A DNA stretch of 64,000 nt. Origin: Streptomyces sp. VRA16 Mangrove soil (GTDB lineage: Bacteria; Actinomycetota; Actinomycetes; Streptomycetales; Streptomycetaceae). The DNA is taken from NCBI RefSeq assembly GCF_017377775.1, contig NZ_JAFVLN010000006.1:434001-498000 (forward strand). The letters run 5' to 3'. The number at the start of each line of letters is the position of its first letter. The stretch's first letter is position 1. Made by a program: the position numbers and the translations under genes. Shown in pieces: positions 59,125 through 64,000 of the stretch. Below the pieces are notes generated by a model. It ran no database searches. It saw nothing but the letters and a program-made list of their open reading frames with translations, and was not told the DNA's origin.

Positions 59125-59162
59125 CATAAGTAGTCGTTACTGGACGGTTTCGATTACTTGAC
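59125..59162 (-). promoter_or_regulatory. Candidate GlnR box
   Basis: On the minus strand: GTCAA-N6-GAAAC-N6-GTAAC, then N6-TTATG. The a-site/b-site/a-site part matches the GlnR consensus GTnAC-N6-GAAAC-N6-GTnAC at 14 of 15 positions with exact 6-base spacing; the final b-site is poor. It lies 262 bases before gltB. Confidence 0.6.
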
Positions 59163-59332
59163 CACGGGGCATGAGCCGTAAGCGCTGTGGGCAATGAGGC
59201 CCGCGCCGCACACCCGCACCACCCCGGCCGCCGGTCATCGATCTGCCCGGCGAGGCCTCTCCCGCCGCGACCCGCGGTGTCCGCATGTTGGAACGAAGTA
59301 TCCACTTCTCGGGAATCGCTCCATCATGTAAC

Positions 59333-59350
59333 CTGCACGAAATTTTGCAG
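59333..59350. promoter_or_regulatory. Inverted repeat at the putative gltB transcription start
   Basis: CTGCA (59333-59337) and TGCAG (59346-59350) flank CGAAATTT, an AT-rich core in GC-rich DNA, overlapping the possible -10 element TAACCT. Possible operator. Confidence 0.4.
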
Positions 59351-59423
59351 CAGCATGAACTTCGCAGAGGGCCAACGTCGTCCCTCGGCACTTGCAAATG
59401 CCACGACGACGACGGGAGAGCCG

Positions 59424-64000
<4,577 letters not shown>

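Larger units (their letters stand above)
59083..59423. other. Regulatory intergenic region before gltB
   Basis: Non-coding, 341 bases. It holds a GlnR-like box on the minus strand (59125-59162), a possible promoter (TTCTCG 59306-59311, TAACCT 59329-59334, 17-base spacer) and an inverted repeat CTGCA-8-TGCAG (59333-59350) overlapping the -10 region. The gltB mRNA would have a leader of about 80 bases. No small gene is convincing. Confidence 0.6.

Noticed and set aside
59300..59340. SigR-type promoter (GGGAAT-N18-GTT) before gltB
   Set aside because: GGGAAT is present but the downstream element is GCA rather than GTT at the required spacing.
59137..59397. Possible small gene on the minus strand upstream of gltB
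   Set aside because: No ribosome binding site, no recognisable domain, and the sequence contains several regulatory-looking dyads instead.

Overview
The window is high-GC actinobacterial DNA, almost certainly a Streptomyces chromosome arm-proximal core region. The evidence is the very strong third-position GC bias, frequent GTG starts, Tat and lipoprotein secreted enzymes, actinobacterial-only genes (PriA, TrpM, HGxxPAAW and Trp-associated membrane proteins, ribosomal bL37) and gene order typical of the genus: dnaE, his operon, trp operon, lgt, gltB. No rRNA, tRNA, CRISPR array, prophage or insertion sequence was seen. The 5' edge cuts a secreted glycosidase and the 3' edge cuts gltB.

Layout. 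1-10.4 kb: housekeeping and secreted enzymes (glycosidase fragment, Na+/H+ antiporter, SDR, MscS channel, dienelactone hydrolase, M43 metalloprotease, PhoD, DsbA-like protein with a membrane partner). 10.5-17.3 kb: DUF2252 protein divergent from dnaE, a 54-residue basic protein and an NYN-domain protein. 17.3-26 kb: repeat-rich intergenic DNA, an ABC exporter pair, a membrane protein, a DapA-like enzyme, the 24-residue ribosomal protein bL37, YbaK, a Lon-N-like protein, a helical-repeat protein and a beta-solenoid membrane protein. 26.2-32 kb: a translationally coupled his operon (hisD-hisC-hisB-small membrane protein-hisH-priA-ridA-hisF). 32-38 kb: two regulators, then an ArsR/MFS pair behind a large AT-rich palindrome. 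38-46.8 kb: hisI-trpE, Trp-linked membrane proteins, trpC-trpM-trpB-trpA, a second DsbA-like protein and lgt. 46.9-58.1 kb: a ten-gene locus on the minus strand. 58.3-64 kb: a VIT1 family protein and gltB.

How genes work together. PriA makes the his and trp islands interdependent because it supplies both the HisA and the TrpF reactions, and no separate trpF lies here. The most unusual locus is 46867-58068: a LacI regulator with a double operator, an ABC sugar importer (two permeases and a lipoprotein), four consecutive ADP-ribosylglycohydrolase paralogues, a CaiB/BaiF CoA-transferase and a CitE-like lyase, mostly joined by 1-4 base overlaps. It looks like a dedicated uptake and catabolism pathway for an N-ribosyl or similar glycosylated compound, but its substrate cannot be read from sequence.

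Two families of GC-rich hairpin repeats occupy the non-coding gaps near 17.5, 24, 42.6 and 52.6 kb; one copy supplies the stop codon of trpM. Candidate operators were found before hisD, the ArsR gene, the LacI gene and gltB (a GlnR-like box).
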